From the NCBI RefSeq assembly GCF_000735355.1, contig NZ_JMPI01000020.1, positions 62,001 to 126,000 on the forward strand: DNA of 64,000 bases, given 5' to 3'. Every line of letters begins with the position of its first letter. Position 1 is the first letter of the stretch. A program made the position numbers and the translations under genes. The notes below the pieces were generated by a model, which saw only the letters and a program-made list of their open reading frames with translations, did not search any database and was not told the origin of the DNA. Source of the DNA: Buttiauxella agrestis ATCC 33320. GTDB lineage: Bacteria > Pseudomonadota > Gammaproteobacteria > Enterobacterales > Enterobacteriaceae. Shown here piece by piece: positions 41,120-50,673 of this stretch.

Positions 41120-42550
41120 TCAAACCACCACTCTTCTTATATATTCATTCCCAGTTTGCGCCAGGTTATCCCAAAGCGGTTTTAATCGTTCCAGGGCTGC
41201 ACGCATTTGCGTCGGTTCAAGCGTAAACGGTAACCGTAAATATCGCTCAAATGCGCCGTCAGTCCCAAAGCGAGGCCCTGCGCCAATGCGTATCCCGATT
41301 GACTCTGCACTTGCCGCGAATACTGTTGCCAGCGGTTTGGGTAATTCAATCCACCAGGACAGACCGCCTTGCGGCACGACGGTGATTTTCCACTCCGGGA
41401 ACAGCTCTTTAATAGTTTGCGCACAGGCATCCCTGCGTTCTCGCAATAATGCGCGGCGTTGAGGCAGGAAGGTTTCGGCTTCACTGAACAAGTGAATGGC
41501 GGCAAGTTGCTCAAGAACCGGTGAGCCTAAATCCAATGAATCGCGGATTTGAATCAGAGACGCAATGGTTCGCGTGCTGGCGCGTATCCAGCCCAGGCGC
41601 AAACCGCCCCAGAAACTTTTCCCGGCAGAACCCAACGTAATCACCCGATCTGCATCGTCGAAAGTGGCGAGCGGTGATGGCGGTGGAGCGTCGTACCACA
41701 GGTCGACCATGGTTTCATCGGCCACAATGGTGGTGCGCGTTCGGGCGGCAATCTCAGCGATAGCGGCACGTGTGTCAGCATCCATACAACGCCCGCTCGG
41801 GTTATGGAAATCGGCCAGCAAATAGGCCAGGCGCGGCGATGTTTGTGCGATGGTTGCCGCCAGCCCATCCGTATCCCAACCGTCTTCGGTCAGGCTGACG
41901 GGAACGGCCCGGCACGATGCGCCCTTAATGGCTGAAAGCGCCATCGGGTACGTGGGATTGTCGATAACTACACGGTCGCCAGGCCCGGTCAGCAAGCGCA
42001 GAATCAGGCCAAAACCACTTAGCGCACCGTTGACGATCATAATCTGATCGGCAGTTGTCGGTAGCCCGCGTGCAGCGTAGCGTTGCGCGATAACTTCGCG
42101 CAGTTCAGGCAAGCCTTGCTGATTGTAACCGGTGCTGCCGAGATGTTCTGGCAGCGCAATCAGGGCATTAGCATAGGCCTGATGAATCTCCGGCCCGGCG
42201 CTGAGTGCGGCGGTCGATAAATCCAGCGTGGCGGCACGTCCTGGCAGCGGTGAAACAGTTTGCCCGCTTTCTGGCAGCATCGTGATCGAACCCGAACCCT
42301 GGCGGCTAGCCAGATAACCTTCATCACGCAGTTGCGCCAGAGCCGTTGCTACCGTCGTGCGGCTAATCCCCAGCGCTGTAGCCAGCTCGCGCTCCCCTGG
42401 CAGGCGGCTATCCAACGGCAGGCGACCATCCAGAATCAACAGCCGTAGCCCGTCCGCCAGTTGCCGATAAACGGGCGTACGCGGTAAATCCTGATGCCAG
42501 TTCCCCAGCAATTTTACCAGTGATGACGATCCCGTTCTGCGCTGTGCCAT
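41120..42550 (-). CDS. MocR-family regulator (YczR-like; GntR helix-turn-helix fused to aminotransferase fold)
   Basis: This 476-residue protein has an N-terminal GntR winged helix (LPLDSRLPGERELATALGISRTTVATALAQLRDEGYL). A long linker leads to a fold-type I aminotransferase domain with the PLP lysine in GSAGKSFWGGLRLGW and the NPTYP and DFHNPSGR motifs. MocR proteins sense PLP or amino compounds. It is divergent from a YczE-type membrane protein, a linkage that defines the YczR subgroup. The partner gene is the likely target. Confidence 0.87.
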   Translation of the reverse strand: MAQRRTGSSSLVKLLGNWHQDLPRTPVYRQLADGLRLLILDGRLPLDSRLPGERELATALGISRTTVATALAQLRDEGYLASRQGSGSITMLPESGQTVSPLPGRAATLDLSTAALSAGPEIHQAYANALIALPEHLGSTGYNQQGLPELREVIAQRYAARGLPTTADQIMIVNGALSGFGLILRLLTGPGDRVVIDNPTYPMALSAIKGASCRAVPVSLTEDGWDTDGLAATIAQTSPRLAYLLADFHNPSGRCMDADTRAAIAEIAARTRTTIVADETMVDLWYDAPPPSPLATFDDADRVITLGSAGKSFWGGLRLGWIRASTRTIASLIQIRDSLDLGSPVLEQLAAIHLFSEAETFLPQRRALLRERRDACAQTIKELFPEWKITVVPQGGLSWWIELPKPLATVFAASAESIGIRIGAGPRFGTDGAFERYLRLPFTLEPTQMRAALERLKPLWDNLAQTGNEYIRRVVV

Positions 42551-42637
42551 AGCAATCCACTTTTTTATAACTGGACCTTAATTTCATATCCATTTTGTAT
42601 AAAAGTAAAGCCATAACAGATTTCTGAGGTAAAGATC

Positions 42638-43255
42638 ATGATCGCTCGTCGCTTGCTGCAACTGTATACCGGACTGGTGTTGTACGGAGTTTCCACGGCT
42701 ATGTTCGTGCGGGCAAATTTGGGGGCCGATCCCTGGAACGTATTCCACCTTGGCGTGGCGCGGATCTTTTCTTTAAATATTGGCATGGTGATGATCGTGG
42801 TTGGGGCGCTGGTGTTGCTGCTGTGGATCCCGCTGCGCCAGAAACCGGGCCTGGGGACAGTCAGCAACGTGATCGTTCTCGGTCTTGCTGCGGATGCCGC
42901 GTTAGCACTGATGCCACCGGTTGAATCGTTAGTGGCACGCAGTGTTTTACTGCTGGCGGCCATTCTGGTCAATGCGATAGCGACCGGTATGTACATTGGC
43001 GCCGGGTTTGGTTCCGGCCCACGCGATGGTCTGATGACCGGGATTAACGCCCGTACCGGCTGGTCAGTGCGCAGTGTGCGAACGGCGATTGAGTTAACGG
43101 TTTTACTGGCGGGATGGCTGATGGGTGGCACATTTGGCGTCGGCACCGTGTTATATGCGCTGGCCATTGGCCCGCTTATTCAGCTCTGTTTGCCGTGGTT
43201 TCGCATTCATATTCAGCGGGAAAAAAGCCTGGTCGAACCGACTGTTGTGCCCTAA
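42638..43255 (+). CDS. YczE/YyaS-type integral membrane protein
   Basis: The 205-residue protein has about five or six hydrophobic helices and the family signature GADPWNVFHLGVAR, followed by GAGFGSGPRDGLMTGI. YczE-like proteins are often next to a MocR regulator; their transported substrate, if any, is not known. TGAGGT precedes the ATG. The 87-bp divergent region (42551-42637) contains CTTTTTTATA and TATAAAAG arms that may be part of the MocR operator. Confidence 0.85.
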   Translation: MIARRLLQLYTGLVLYGVSTAMFVRANLGADPWNVFHLGVARIFSLNIGMVMIVVGALVLLLWIPLRQKPGLGTVSNVIVLGLAADAALALMPPVESLVARSVLLLAAILVNAIATGMYIGAGFGSGPRDGLMTGINARTGWSVRSVRTAIELTVLLAGWLMGGTFGVGTVLYALAIGPLIQLCLPWFRIHIQREKSLVEPTVVP

Positions 43256-43290
43256 TGTGGATGAAAAACACACCATCCGATGAGGTAGCA

Positions 43291-44112
43291 ATGCACAACA
43301 AGGTCATGAGTAACGCGGCGGCGAACTGGAATAGCTATCAATTGGCTGAAATTCTTTCTCATTGTTTTGAAGGATATTTAGTCCCTTTTACCATCGATGG
43401 TGAAACTTTCGCGTCGCGTTTTAGTGCCGAAGATATCAGTTTTAACGACAGCAGAGTCTGGACACAAGACGGTGAACCGAAAGCGCTGGCAATCATCACT
43501 CGCCGTGGGCAAACCAGCCGCCTGGCGGCATTTGCACTTCGCCCTGAATTACGCGGTCAGGGTTTTGGCAAACAGTTCATGCAGCAATTAATCAATGAAG
43601 CGCGTGCGCGTGGCGATAAAAAGATGTGGCTGGAGGTGATTGTCGGTAACGACGGGGGGCTGGCGCTGTATGAACGCATGGGGTTCGTGCGCCAGCAGAC
43701 GCTGGTGGGGTTCAATGCGGTGAATTCGACGCTGTTTACCGAAACGGGCGAGCTGCAAGAAATCGACCCGATGGTCATGGCGAAAAAAATGATGACGGAT
43801 TCCGGTCAGCGTTTGCCGTGGCTGACCGCCCCCGAGACGCTCTATAAATTACCCGGCAAAGCCTATGTGCTGAACGACGTGGCTTACGCGATGGTCGCGA
43901 CTTCTCCCCAGCCGCCACGAGTGCGTATGCTTTATGTTGAACCAACAGCACGTGGCCAGGGGCAGGCCAAAAAATTGCTGACGCTTTTACGCGAGCGTTT
44001 TCCGGGGATTTTTACCGCCACGGCCATCCCGGAATCTTTCGCCCCACTTTTCGAAAGCAGCGGTTTCCGTCAGGATCCCTGTACGCAATATGAAATGCTG
44101 CTCAATCTTTAA
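43291..44112 (+). CDS. GNAT acetyltransferase with two tandem domains
   Basis: The 273-residue protein has a first GNAT domain with the acetyl-CoA loop LRPELRGQGFGKQFMQQL (about 95-112) and GNDGGLALYERMGF. The second, smaller GNAT domain has YVEPTARGQGQAKKLLTLL near 215-235 and ends FESSGFRQDPCTQYEMLLNL. Substrate cannot be named from sequence. I chose the ATG at 43291 with GAGG five bases upstream. It follows the YczE-like gene by 35 bp on the same strand and may be co-transcribed with it. Confidence 0.85.
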   Translation: MHNKVMSNAAANWNSYQLAEILSHCFEGYLVPFTIDGETFASRFSAEDISFNDSRVWTQDGEPKALAIITRRGQTSRLAAFALRPELRGQGFGKQFMQQLINEARARGDKKMWLEVIVGNDGGLALYERMGFVRQQTLVGFNAVNSTLFTETGELQEIDPMVMAKKMMTDSGQRLPWLTAPETLYKLPGKAYVLNDVAYAMVATSPQPPRVRMLYVEPTARGQGQAKKLLTLLRERFPGIFTATAIPESFAPLFESSGFRQDPCTQYEMLLNL

Positions 44113-44220
44113 GCAGGAAGCATTCATTCTTAACGACTAAACTTATCAATCGTAATCATCACGGGTAGAAATTATCTACCCGTATGGTCTGCCGTACTTC
44201 CCACACCGTGGAGGTTCACA

Positions 44221-44574
44221 ATGAGTTATGTTGATGGTTTCGTAGTTGCTGTACCCGCAGCAAAGAAGGATGAATACAAGCAGTTAGCCGCAAAAGCCGC
44301 ACCGTTATTTAAAGAATTTGGTGCATTACGCGTTGTTGAATGCTGGGCTGACGATGTGCCCGATGGCAAGATCACTGATTTTCGTATGGCAGTGAAAGCC
44401 GAAGAGAGCGAAGAAGTGGTGTTTAGCTGGATTGAGTACCCATCCAAAGAAGTACGTGATGCCGCGAATGCGAAAATGATGTCTGACCCACGGATGAAAG
44501 AGTTTGGTGAGTCGATGCCGTTTGATGGCAAGCGTATGATTTATGGTGGCTTTGCGCCAATTCTTGACGAGTAG
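44221..44574 (+). CDS. ybaA: DUF1428 protein YbaA
   Basis: YbaA is a small dimeric alpha/beta-barrel (ABM-like) protein conserved in enterobacteria without known function. The 117-residue sequence begins MSYVDGFVVAVPAAKKDEYKQLA and contains AAPLFKEFGALRVVECWADDVPDGK and DPRMKEFGESMPFDGKRMIYGGF. In E. coli it lies between ffs and pdeB. Here accessory genes lie on both sides, so it is an island of backbone. Confidence 0.93.
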   Translation: MSYVDGFVVAVPAAKKDEYKQLAAKAAPLFKEFGALRVVECWADDVPDGKITDFRMAVKAEESEEVVFSWIEYPSKEVRDAANAKMMSDPRMKEFGESMPFDGKRMIYGGFAPILDE

Positions 44575-44596
44575 ACTTTTCAATAAGTCAGGAAAG

Positions 44597-44643
44597 GGGT
44601 GACGCAGATATTATCCGCCTCACGCAGGAAGCCTGCGTCACCC
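44597..44643. repeat. perfect 11-bp inverted repeat between ybaA and norW
   Basis: GGGTGACGCAG (44597-44607) and CTGCGTCACCC (44633-44643) are exact reverse complements, with a 25-base interior that contains a further CACGCAGG copy of the arm. It separates convergent genes. It may terminate transcription, but no T-run follows directly. Confidence 0.8.
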
Positions 44644-44656
44644 GTATGATTACCCG

Positions 44657-45790
44657 CTAAATCTGTAATTCCCGCAATAATCCAAACGCCAGTTTCATAT
44701 GCGCTTCGCTGACAATAAACGCCCGTAACTGTTGCGCCTCATCATACCCTTTGGCGATAAGACCCTGTGGCTCGGCGGTGATTTGCCAGGTCAAATCACT
44801 GCGTTGCGTTTCCCCTGCCAGATGTAAAGGTAGCTCCGGCGTTTTCACCTTCACCAGCATTGCAGGAAGGGCCAGACCGTCTGTTGCTCCCAGTAGATTT
44901 TTGGCAAGGGTCATCGCACTAAACTGAATCGGTTGCAGGAATGGCAGCACTTTTCCGTCGATTTCCGCACAATCACCGAGGGCGTAAATATTCTCATTTG
45001 ACGTCTGCAACTGGCGGTTTACCTCAATCCCCCGGTTCACCGCCAGCCCGGCATGCTGCGCCAGACCAACGTTTGGACGCAGGCCGATCGCGGCCACTAC
45101 GGCATCCACGCAGATAGTCCGCCCGTTGCTCAATGCCGCATTGATTCCCTGTGATGTTTGCTTCAGCGACTCAAGGCGCTGATTAAACAGCAGTTCGACG
45201 CCCATCTGGTTCAGTCGCTGCTGCAAACGGCTACTGACTTCCGCAGGTATCAGCGAGGCGAGCAAGCTGGAGGCGTTATCCAGCAAAATAACCTGCTTCC
45301 CGGCGCGGCAAAAATCCATCGCCAGCTCTGTGCCAATCAAACCGCCGCCCAGAATCATCACGCGCTTCGCCTCGCGTAATGACGATTCGCAGGCCAGATA
45401 TTCTTGTTGGCTATTGAGCGTGAGCATCAGCTCTTTGCCTTCAATCGGCGGGAGCAGGGCGCTCGAGCCGGTTGCCAGCACCAGTTTGTCGTACGGCCAT
45501 TGCTGGTCGCCACATTTTACCAGGCGCTCGCGAGTATTAATTTCGGACACCCAACTGTTGGCATTGAGCGTTAAATTAAACTGCTCGGCAAACTCCCCGG
45601 CACGCTGCCGGGTGAGGTCGTCAGCACGTTGATTCAGACTGATGACATGGCTGAGATCGGGTTTGTTGTACTCGTCCATGCTATCGGCGGCAATCATGCG
45701 CACAGGAATCTGCGCGTCATGCTTACGGATATTTTTGACCAGTTGACGGGCTGCAAAGCCCGAACCGACGATCACAATGCCATGTTTCAT
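44657..45790 (-). CDS. norW: NADH:flavorubredoxin reductase NorW
   Basis: NorW is an FAD enzyme that passes electrons from NADH to NorV during nitric oxide reduction. The 377-residue protein starts [25 protein letters not shown] with the FAD-binding GxGxxA. The central NADH-binding motif is [22 protein letters not shown], and the closing FAD motif is [16 protein letters not shown]. Its ATG overlaps the norV TGA by 4 bp, so synthesis is coupled. Length matches E. coli NorW. Confidence 0.96.
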   Translation of the reverse strand: MKHGIVIVGSGFAARQLVKNIRKHDAQIPVRMIAADSMDEYNKPDLSHVISLNQRADDLTRQRAGEFAEQFNLTLNANSWVSEINTRERLVKCGDQQWPYDKLVLATGSSALLPPIEGKELMLTLNSQQEYLACESSLREAKRVMILGGGLIGTELAMDFCRAGKQVILLDNASSLLASLIPAEVSSRLQQRLNQMGVELLFNQRLESLKQTSQGINAALSNGRTICVDAVVAAIGLRPNVGLAQHAGLAVNRGIEVNRQLQTSNENIYALGDCAEIDGKVLPFLQPIQFSAMTLAKNLLGATDGLALPAMLVKVKTPELPLHLAGETQRSDLTWQITAEPQGLIAKGYDEAQQLRAFIVSEAHMKLAFGLLRELQI

Positions 45791-47226
45791 TTTGCCTCCG
45801 TTGCCAGCACATCAAAGACGTCTTTCCCCAATGAACATTCCGGACACAGGAAGCTATCTGGTACATCGGCCCACGGCGTTCCCGGTGCTACATCCTGCAT
45901 CGGTTCCCCGGTTTGCGGACAGTAAATCCACTGGCAGACACTGCACTGCATTCGTGGGCCTGAATCAGCGCAGGTAGTCGCTTCAACCACGCTTTCCTGC
46001 GGTACGGAAGCGGGGGCAGAAACAAGCGGAGTTAATGCCCACTGACGGGCGATTTCGCGGCCATGCTCACGGCAGATTTCCAGCGCATCAATATCCGGAC
46101 GCCATTTCGCTTTCAAACTGAGCGACATTTCAAAACCGGCATCCTGCAAACGGGTGGAAAGACGGTCTACCGCGCCGCCGCTCCAGCCGTGGGAGCCGAA
46201 GGCGCTGCCACGTTTATTACGAAAACGCAGCCCGGTCATCTCCTCTACCAGACCGGCAATTTTTGGCATCATTACGTTATTCATCGTGGATGTTCCGGCC
46301 AGCACGCCTTTGGAGCGGAACACGTTTGTCAGAACTTCATTTTTATCATGTCGGGCGACATTGAAAATTTTCACCGCCACGCGTGGGTCTACTTCCGTAA
46401 TGCCTTGCGCAATCGCATCCGCCATCATGCGAGTGTTGTTGGACATAGTGTCGTAGAAAATCGTGATGCGATCTTCCTGATAATCCGCCGCCCACTTCAA
46501 ATACAGCTCCACAATTTGCGTTGGGTTGTCGCGCCACACCACGCCATGGGATGTCGCAATCATATCCACCGGCAAATTGAAGCCGAGGATTTCAGTGATT
46601 TTCGGCGTCACCAGGCGGCTGAACGGGGTAAGAATGTTGGCGTAATAACGTTGGCATTGTTCGAACAATTCACCCTGATCAACTTCATCGTTAAACAGAT
46701 GCTCATCACAGTAATGCTGACCAAAGGCATCGTTACTGAACAGCACTGCATCGCCCGTCATGTAGGTCATCATGCTGTCTGGCCAGTGCAACATGGGGGT
46801 TTCAACGAAGATGAGTTGTTTGCCGTTGCCGATATGCAGACTGTCACCGGTTTTTACCACATTGAAATTCCATTCAGGATGATGGTGATGCCCGTTGATA
46901 GAGTCCACGCCGTTGGCAGTACAGTAAATTGGCGTGTTCGGTATCCGCGACATCAGCTCAGTCAGTGCGCCTGCGTGGTCTTCTTCCGCATGGTTAATGA
47001 TGATGTAATCAAGCGTATTCAGGTCAATTTCAGCCGCCAGATTTTGCACAAACTCGCGGCTGAACTTGTGGTCAACGGTATCAATCAGTACGGTTTTTTC
47101 TTCACGAATCAGGTAGCTGTTATAGCTGCTGCCTTTCAGTGTTTTATATTCGGTGCCATGAAAATCACGCACTTCCCAGTCACGTTGACCTACCCATTGG
47201 ATGTTGTTTTTAACCTGAATCGCCAT
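45787..47226 (-). CDS. norV: flavorubredoxin NorV, nitric oxide reductase
   Basis: NorV reduces nitric oxide to nitrous oxide in the absence of oxygen. The 479-residue protein has a diiron metallo-beta-lactamase domain (HAEEDHAG at about 79-86, [15 protein letters not shown]), a flavodoxin domain ([15 protein letters not shown]) and a C-terminal rubredoxin domain. The four rubredoxin iron cysteines are Cys428, Cys431, Cys461 and Cys464. The rubredoxin motif reads WIYCPQTG, where E. coli has WIYDPAKG, giving a fifth cysteine, Cys436, close to the iron site. I used ATG 47226. Confidence 0.96.
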   Translation of the reverse strand: MAIQVKNNIQWVGQRDWEVRDFHGTEYKTLKGSSYNSYLIREEKTVLIDTVDHKFSREFVQNLAAEIDLNTLDYIIINHAEEDHAGALTELMSRIPNTPIYCTANGVDSINGHHHHPEWNFNVVKTGDSLHIGNGKQLIFVETPMLHWPDSMMTYMTGDAVLFSNDAFGQHYCDEHLFNDEVDQGELFEQCQRYYANILTPFSRLVTPKITEILGFNLPVDMIATSHGVVWRDNPTQIVELYLKWAADYQEDRITIFYDTMSNNTRMMADAIAQGITEVDPRVAVKIFNVARHDKNEVLTNVFRSKGVLAGTSTMNNVMMPKIAGLVEEMTGLRFRNKRGSAFGSHGWSGGAVDRLSTRLQDAGFEMSLSLKAKWRPDIDALEICREHGREIARQWALTPLVSAPASVPQESVVEATTCADSGPRMQCSVCQWIYCPQTGEPMQDVAPGTPWADVPDSFLCPECSLGKDVFDVLATEAK

Positions 47227-47276
47227 TGAAAATACCCTCAAAAATAATTAAAAAATGATGCTCGTATTTGATGTAT

Positions 47277-47293
47277 TACAATCGGCGTGCCAA
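47277..47293 (-). promoter_or_regulatory. sigma-54 promoter of norVW
   Basis: On the minus strand TTGGCACGCCGATTGTA matches the sigma-54 consensus, with GG at -24; the -12 GC is GT here. It lies 51 bp before the norV ATG and below three NorR boxes. Confidence 0.8.
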
Positions 47294-47347
47294 CTTTTTA
47301 ATTGTTTGATTTTTATTATTATTTATAAACACCCTTAAAGTTTTAGT

Positions 47348-47402
47348 GTCATAAAGACAGTCATTAAAATTGTCTTTATGACAATGACTTTGTCATTTTG
47401 AC
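47348..47402. promoter_or_regulatory. three NorR enhancer boxes
   Basis: GTCATAAAGAC (47348-47358), GTCTTTATGAC (47372-47382) and GTCATTTTGAC (47392-47402) each fit the NorR pattern GT-N7-AC. The first two are inverted copies of one another. Three sites are also required upstream of norV in E. coli for NorR hexamer assembly. Confidence 0.88.
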
Positions 47403-47444
47403 TATTACGCGGTAACGTTAATCTTTTCCAATCTGGAGCCGCTC

Positions 47445-48959
47445 ATGAGCCTGTCTATTACTTCGCTTGCCAATATCGCCATCGACCTGCAAAGCGGCAT
47501 TTCTCACCAGGATCGTTTTGCCCGTTTGATTCGCACTTTGCGCCAGCTTTTAGGCGGGGATGCCACGGCATTATTGCGTTACGAAGCGCGGCAGTTTCGC
47601 CCGCTGGCGATTGATGGACTGGCGCAGGATGTGCTCGGCCGGCGTTTTGATTTGGACGCACATCCGCGCCTTGAGGCGATTGCTCGCGCGGGTGATGTGG
47701 TGCGTTTTCCGGCGGATAGCGAATTACCTGACCCTTACGATGGGCTGATTCCCGACCATACAGATTTAAAAGTGCATGCTTGCCTTGGGCTGCCGCTGTT
47801 TGCCGATCAAAATTTGATTGGTGCGTTAACGGTTGACGGTATGGACCCGCTGCAATTCGACCATTTCAGTGATGAAGAGTTACGGTTAATTAGCGTGCTC
47901 GCTGCGGGAGCACTGAATAACGCATTGCTGATGGAACAACTTGAAAATCAAACACCTGCTGCGACGAGCGCCCCCATCAGCACGAAAAGCAACAGCGCTG
48001 AAATGGTTGGTTTATCTGCGGGAATGTTGCAACTCAAGAAAGAGATCGAGATCGTTGCTGGTTCTGATTTGAATGTGCTGATCACCGGGGAAACTGGCGT
48101 TGGGAAAGAGCTGGTGGCGCGTGCTATTCACAGTGGCTCGGCGCGTGCGGCGAATCCACTGGTGTATCTCAACTGTGCGGCACTGCCGGAAAGCGTGGCG
48201 GAAAGTGAATTATTCGGCCATGTAAAAGGGGCGTTTACCGGAGCCATTCATCATCGAACCGGCAAGTTTGAAATGGCAGACAACGGCACGCTGTTCCTGG
48301 ATGAAATCGGCGAGTTGCCATTAACGCTTCAGGCGAAATTGCTGCGGGTTTTACAATATGGCGATATTCAGCGCGTGGGCGATGACAGCAGCCAAAGAGT
48401 GAACGTGCGAGTGTTGGCGGCGACCAATCGTGACCTTAAGCAACATGTGCTGGCAGGGGCGTTTCGGGCCGATTTATTCCACCGTTTAAGCGTGTTTCCG
48501 CTGCATGTGCCGCCACTGCGCGAGCGTGGCGATGATATCACTTTGCTGGCAGGGTTTTTCTGCGAGCAAAGCCGCGTGAAAATGGGACTCAAGCAGGTGG
48601 CTTTGAGCGATGCTGCCCGTAATCTGCTCCGCCGATATGACTGGCCGGGGAATATTCGCGAACTGGAACATGCGCTTTATCGAGCCACGGTACTGGCGCG
48701 TTCAGGTAAGCCGGACGGTGAAATTTGGTTGCAACCGCAGCATTTCCAGTTAGCCGATAGTGAACCCAAATCCGTGAGTCAGCCTGCTGTTTCAGCGCCG
48801 CTGGTGGATAATTTGCGCACCGCAACGGATGATTTCCAGCGTCAGATTATTATCAGCACTCTGGCGTCCTGCGCGGGGAATTGGGCTGCATGCGCCCGCC
48901 AGTTACAGTTGGACGTGGCGAATTTACACCGCCTGGCTAAACGCCTGGGGGTTAAATAA
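47445..48959 (+). CDS. norR: nitric oxide-responsive sigma-54 activator NorR
   Basis: NorR senses nitric oxide through a non-heme iron in its GAF domain and activates norVW. In this 504-residue protein the iron-site residues known from E. coli (Arg75, Asp96, Asp99, Cys113, Asp131) are all present at the same numbers. The AAA+ domain (about 187-425) has Walker A GETGVGKE and the sigma-54 loop GAFTGA. The Fis-type helix-turn-helix at the end reads [24 protein letters not shown]. It is divergent from norVW and ends 5 bp from the convergent pdeB stop. Confidence 0.96.
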   Translation: MSLSITSLANIAIDLQSGISHQDRFARLIRTLRQLLGGDATALLRYEARQFRPLAIDGLAQDVLGRRFDLDAHPRLEAIARAGDVVRFPADSELPDPYDGLIPDHTDLKVHACLGLPLFADQNLIGALTVDGMDPLQFDHFSDEELRLISVLAAGALNNALLMEQLENQTPAATSAPISTKSNSAEMVGLSAGMLQLKKEIEIVAGSDLNVLITGETGVGKELVARAIHSGSARAANPLVYLNCAALPESVAESELFGHVKGAFTGAIHHRTGKFEMADNGTLFLDEIGELPLTLQAKLLRVLQYGDIQRVGDDSSQRVNVRVLAATNRDLKQHVLAGAFRADLFHRLSVFPLHVPPLRERGDDITLLAGFFCEQSRVKMGLKQVALSDAARNLLRRYDWPGNIRELEHALYRATVLARSGKPDGEIWLQPQHFQLADSEPKSVSQPAVSAPLVDNLRTATDDFQRQIIISTLASCAGNWAACARQLQLDVANLHRLAKRLGVK

Positions 48960-48964
48960 CCGGC

Positions 48965-50530
48965 TTATTTCGCCACTTTGGCGCGATAACTCTCAACCCA
49001 TTGGATAAATTCATCTTTTGCCAGGGCTTTACTGAACAGCCAGCCCTGGCCGTACTGCACGCCTTGTTCGCGTAACCAGGTGGCCTGGCGCGGGGTTTCA
49101 ATCCCTTCGGCTACCATCAAAATACCCAATGCATTGGCCATTTCAATAATATGCGGTGTGACGTTTTTATATTCGAGGGCATCAACAAATGACTTGTCGA
49201 TTTTAAGAATATCGACGTCAAGATCTTGCAAGTAACTCAGGCTTGAGTATCCCGTCCCGAAATCATCAATGTAGATGGCGTGTCCGGCTTGACGATATTG
49301 CGCAACGATCGGCGCAGTTATTTTTGGATCAGCAAAACCACGCTCGGTAATTTCAAATGCGATTTGTCCCGGCTTGACAGAATACCGAACCAAATAAGGC
49401 TGAATAACCTCCAGAATATGCAGGCTACGAATATCGCGTACACCTAAATTAACCGAAATATGGTGGTCAGGATGCTGGCAAAGCCACTCCCCCAGCTCGA
49501 TAAATATTAACTCAATGACTTGTTCGGTTAATTGCGTCACTAACCCAGTCTGCTCTGCCAGGGGAATAAACGCATCCGGATTAAGCATCGAACCATCTTG
49601 TTGCTGCCAGCGAATCAGGGCTTCAGCGCCAACACTTTCACCACTTTGCAGATGGACAATAGGCTGATACACCACACTGATTTCATGATTTTTAATGGCA
49701 TCCATCAGTCGATTGCGCGGCGATAATAAACGTCGCAGGATGCTAATCAGGAATATCCCCGCAGCAAGACTAATGACCAGACCAATAGGGAGCCAGATGA
49801 AAAGCTGTTCATACCAGACGCCGTTCATCGGCTCTCGCGATGCCCAGGTAATCATTGCCAGCCCAAGATCGTTATCGCGGCGGATAATGTAAAAATCGTC
49901 GTCAGTCTGAAACTCATCGAGGCCCAGGGCAAGCGGAATGCGCCATTCATCAGGCACATAGTGGCTATTGCTGGCAATAAGCAGGTTTTGACCCAAACCC
50001 ACCATGGCGATATTTAAGGTATATTTTCCGAACGGCAGGATATCAATAAACGACATCGGATCGATAAGCGCCAGATGTGGCAGTTTCCCGATATACACCA
50101 TTTTCCGTTTAAATCCCGGTGCGGGTGGGGTGGTGTACCAGGCATTAAAACCATTGGGGCCAATACGATCCGGTCTGCCAATTAAAGTGCTATCACCGTA
50201 AGGCACCAGCGACGTGCAGAGAATATGGTTATTATCCTGAAACATGACTTCTTGCACGTAGCGATATTTAAGCGCGATGCGATGCATGGCATCTGTATGG
50301 GCTTTTGAACACGAATTATCATTGACCAGGTTGATTTCATCTACGGCCGCCACTGCCTGATCGATGACTTTGCCGGTGCGATACATGGCGTGATCGGCAA
50401 ATTCGGCTAATTCCTCGTGGAAAACCTCTTCAGCATTACGATGTGCGAAATAGACACTGAGAAGAATAGGGGACAGAACTGCCAGAATCAGTACACCGCT
50501 TACCAGGCTTATGAGCTTGCGAGATGTCAT
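48965..50530 (-). CDS. pdeB: cyclic di-GMP phosphodiesterase PdeB (YlaB)
   Basis: PdeB is an inner-membrane protein with a periplasmic CSS sensor domain and a cytosolic EAL domain. The 521-residue protein has a transmembrane helix at about 10-28 and the periplasmic CSS motif in NDNSCSKAH (about 70-78), which can respond to redox state. A second helix lies near 245-265. The EAL domain has the opening GAEALIRW, ISVNLGVRDI, the loop FGTGYSSLSYLQ with the preceding Asp, and GIETPRQATWLREQG. Active-site residues appear intact. Confidence 0.94.
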   Translation of the reverse strand: MTSRKLISLVSGVLILAVLSPILLSVYFAHRNAEEVFHEELAEFADHAMYRTGKVIDQAVAAVDEINLVNDNSCSKAHTDAMHRIALKYRYVQEVMFQDNNHILCTSLVPYGDSTLIGRPDRIGPNGFNAWYTTPPAPGFKRKMVYIGKLPHLALIDPMSFIDILPFGKYTLNIAMVGLGQNLLIASNSHYVPDEWRIPLALGLDEFQTDDDFYIIRRDNDLGLAMITWASREPMNGVWYEQLFIWLPIGLVISLAAGIFLISILRRLLSPRNRLMDAIKNHEISVVYQPIVHLQSGESVGAEALIRWQQQDGSMLNPDAFIPLAEQTGLVTQLTEQVIELIFIELGEWLCQHPDHHISVNLGVRDIRSLHILEVIQPYLVRYSVKPGQIAFEITERGFADPKITAPIVAQYRQAGHAIYIDDFGTGYSSLSYLQDLDVDILKIDKSFVDALEYKNVTPHIIEMANALGILMVAEGIETPRQATWLREQGVQYGQGWLFSKALAKDEFIQWVESYRAKVAK

Positions 50531-50673
50531 TCTTTAAGCTCCGTTAAGAGGTTAGTTTTTATAATGGTTTCCATAGACGAGGTTAGTCTATCTCAGCTCA
50601 ATACGGGATGTTATGTTTTACTTCAAACTGGGCTATTTAAACATCATGCAAATCAGCGGCTGGTGAATCGGAC

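Noticed and set aside
43114-43290. An upstream extension of the GNAT gene into yczE
   Set aside because: The extension overlaps the yczE coding region in another frame, and the ATG at 43291 has a proper GAGG site.
46063-47229. A 388-codon open frame antisense to norV
   Set aside because: It mirrors the norV reading frame, has no ribosome site or family resemblance, and norV is unmistakable on the other strand.
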